Origin: CAVPLU01 sp964601325
Lineage (GTDB): Archaea > Thermoproteota > Bathyarchaeia > 40CM-2-53-6
Assembly: GCA_964601325.1 (NCBI GenBank)
Contig: CAZRNA010000047.1
Span: 1 to 13,980, forward strand
Reading direction: 5' to 3'
Length of the DNA stretch: 13,980 bases
A program made the position numbers and the translations under genes. The notes under the pieces were generated by a model that saw nothing but the letters and a program-made list of their open reading frames with translations, did not search any database and was not told the origin of the DNA. Numbering within the stretch: the stretch's first letter is position 1; each line of letters starts with the position of its first letter. This document shows positions 13,974-13,980 of the stretch, in pieces.

Positions 13974-13980
13974 CCGATTC

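Noticed and set aside
1..13980. CRISPR arrays, transposases, integrases or phage genes
   Set aside because: No regularly spaced repeats and no recognisable mobile-element proteins were seen anywhere in the window.

Overview
The window is archaeal. Supporting signs are a ribosomal protein L40e gene, a tRNA-Val gene with a 22-nt intron after position 37 that fits a bulge-helix-bulge, AT-rich TATA-like boxes about 25 bases ahead of predicted transcript starts, short or absent leaders, and many TTG/GTG starts. The L40e C-terminus and the tRNA intron fit a TACK-type lineage (Nitrososphaeria/Bathyarchaeia-like), but that placement is inference. The only run of Ns is a scaffolding gap, so this is probably a draft or metagenome assembly.

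Layout. Positions 1-1604 (+) hold the 3' part of asnA (aspartate-ammonia ligase) and a DDAH/arginine-deiminase-like hydrolase. Positions 1726-5510 (+) look like a metal-transport cluster: a soluble protein made of three tandem CDF-type cytoplasmic (ZT_dimer) domains with no membrane part, an MgtA/MgtB-type P-type ATPase, and a small three-helix membrane protein starting 11 bases after the ATPase stop. Positions 5600-8174 (+) encode two MFS transporters separated by a 97-bp spacer with two palindromes. A convergent class-III (GSA-aminomutase-like) aminotransferase follows (8249-9687, -). It is split by 100 Ns, but an identical 55-bp sequence lies on both sides, so the gap is almost certainly a false one between overlapping contigs, and closing it restores one intact reading frame.

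Positions 9700-10141 are non-coding and contain the aminotransferase promoter, a GATATC palindrome, and the padR promoter with a 38-bp nested dyad centred on the predicted transcription start. padR overlaps a small membrane-protein gene by 4 bases. Positions 11035-11582 have no confident gene but contain a 16-bp tandem repeat and coding-like remnants. A hicB-hicA toxin-antitoxin pair (-) follows, then about 500 bp with only weak ORFs, tRNA-Val(CAC), a family-4 uracil-DNA glycosylase (-), rpl40e (+), and a MIP18/DUF59 Fe-S assembly factor (-). The glycosylase and rpl40e diverge from a shared palindromic TATA box.

The most distinctive items are the triple ZT_dimer protein beside an MgtA-type pump, the padR nested operator, and the resolvable assembly gap. 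No CRISPR array, insertion sequence or integrase was seen.
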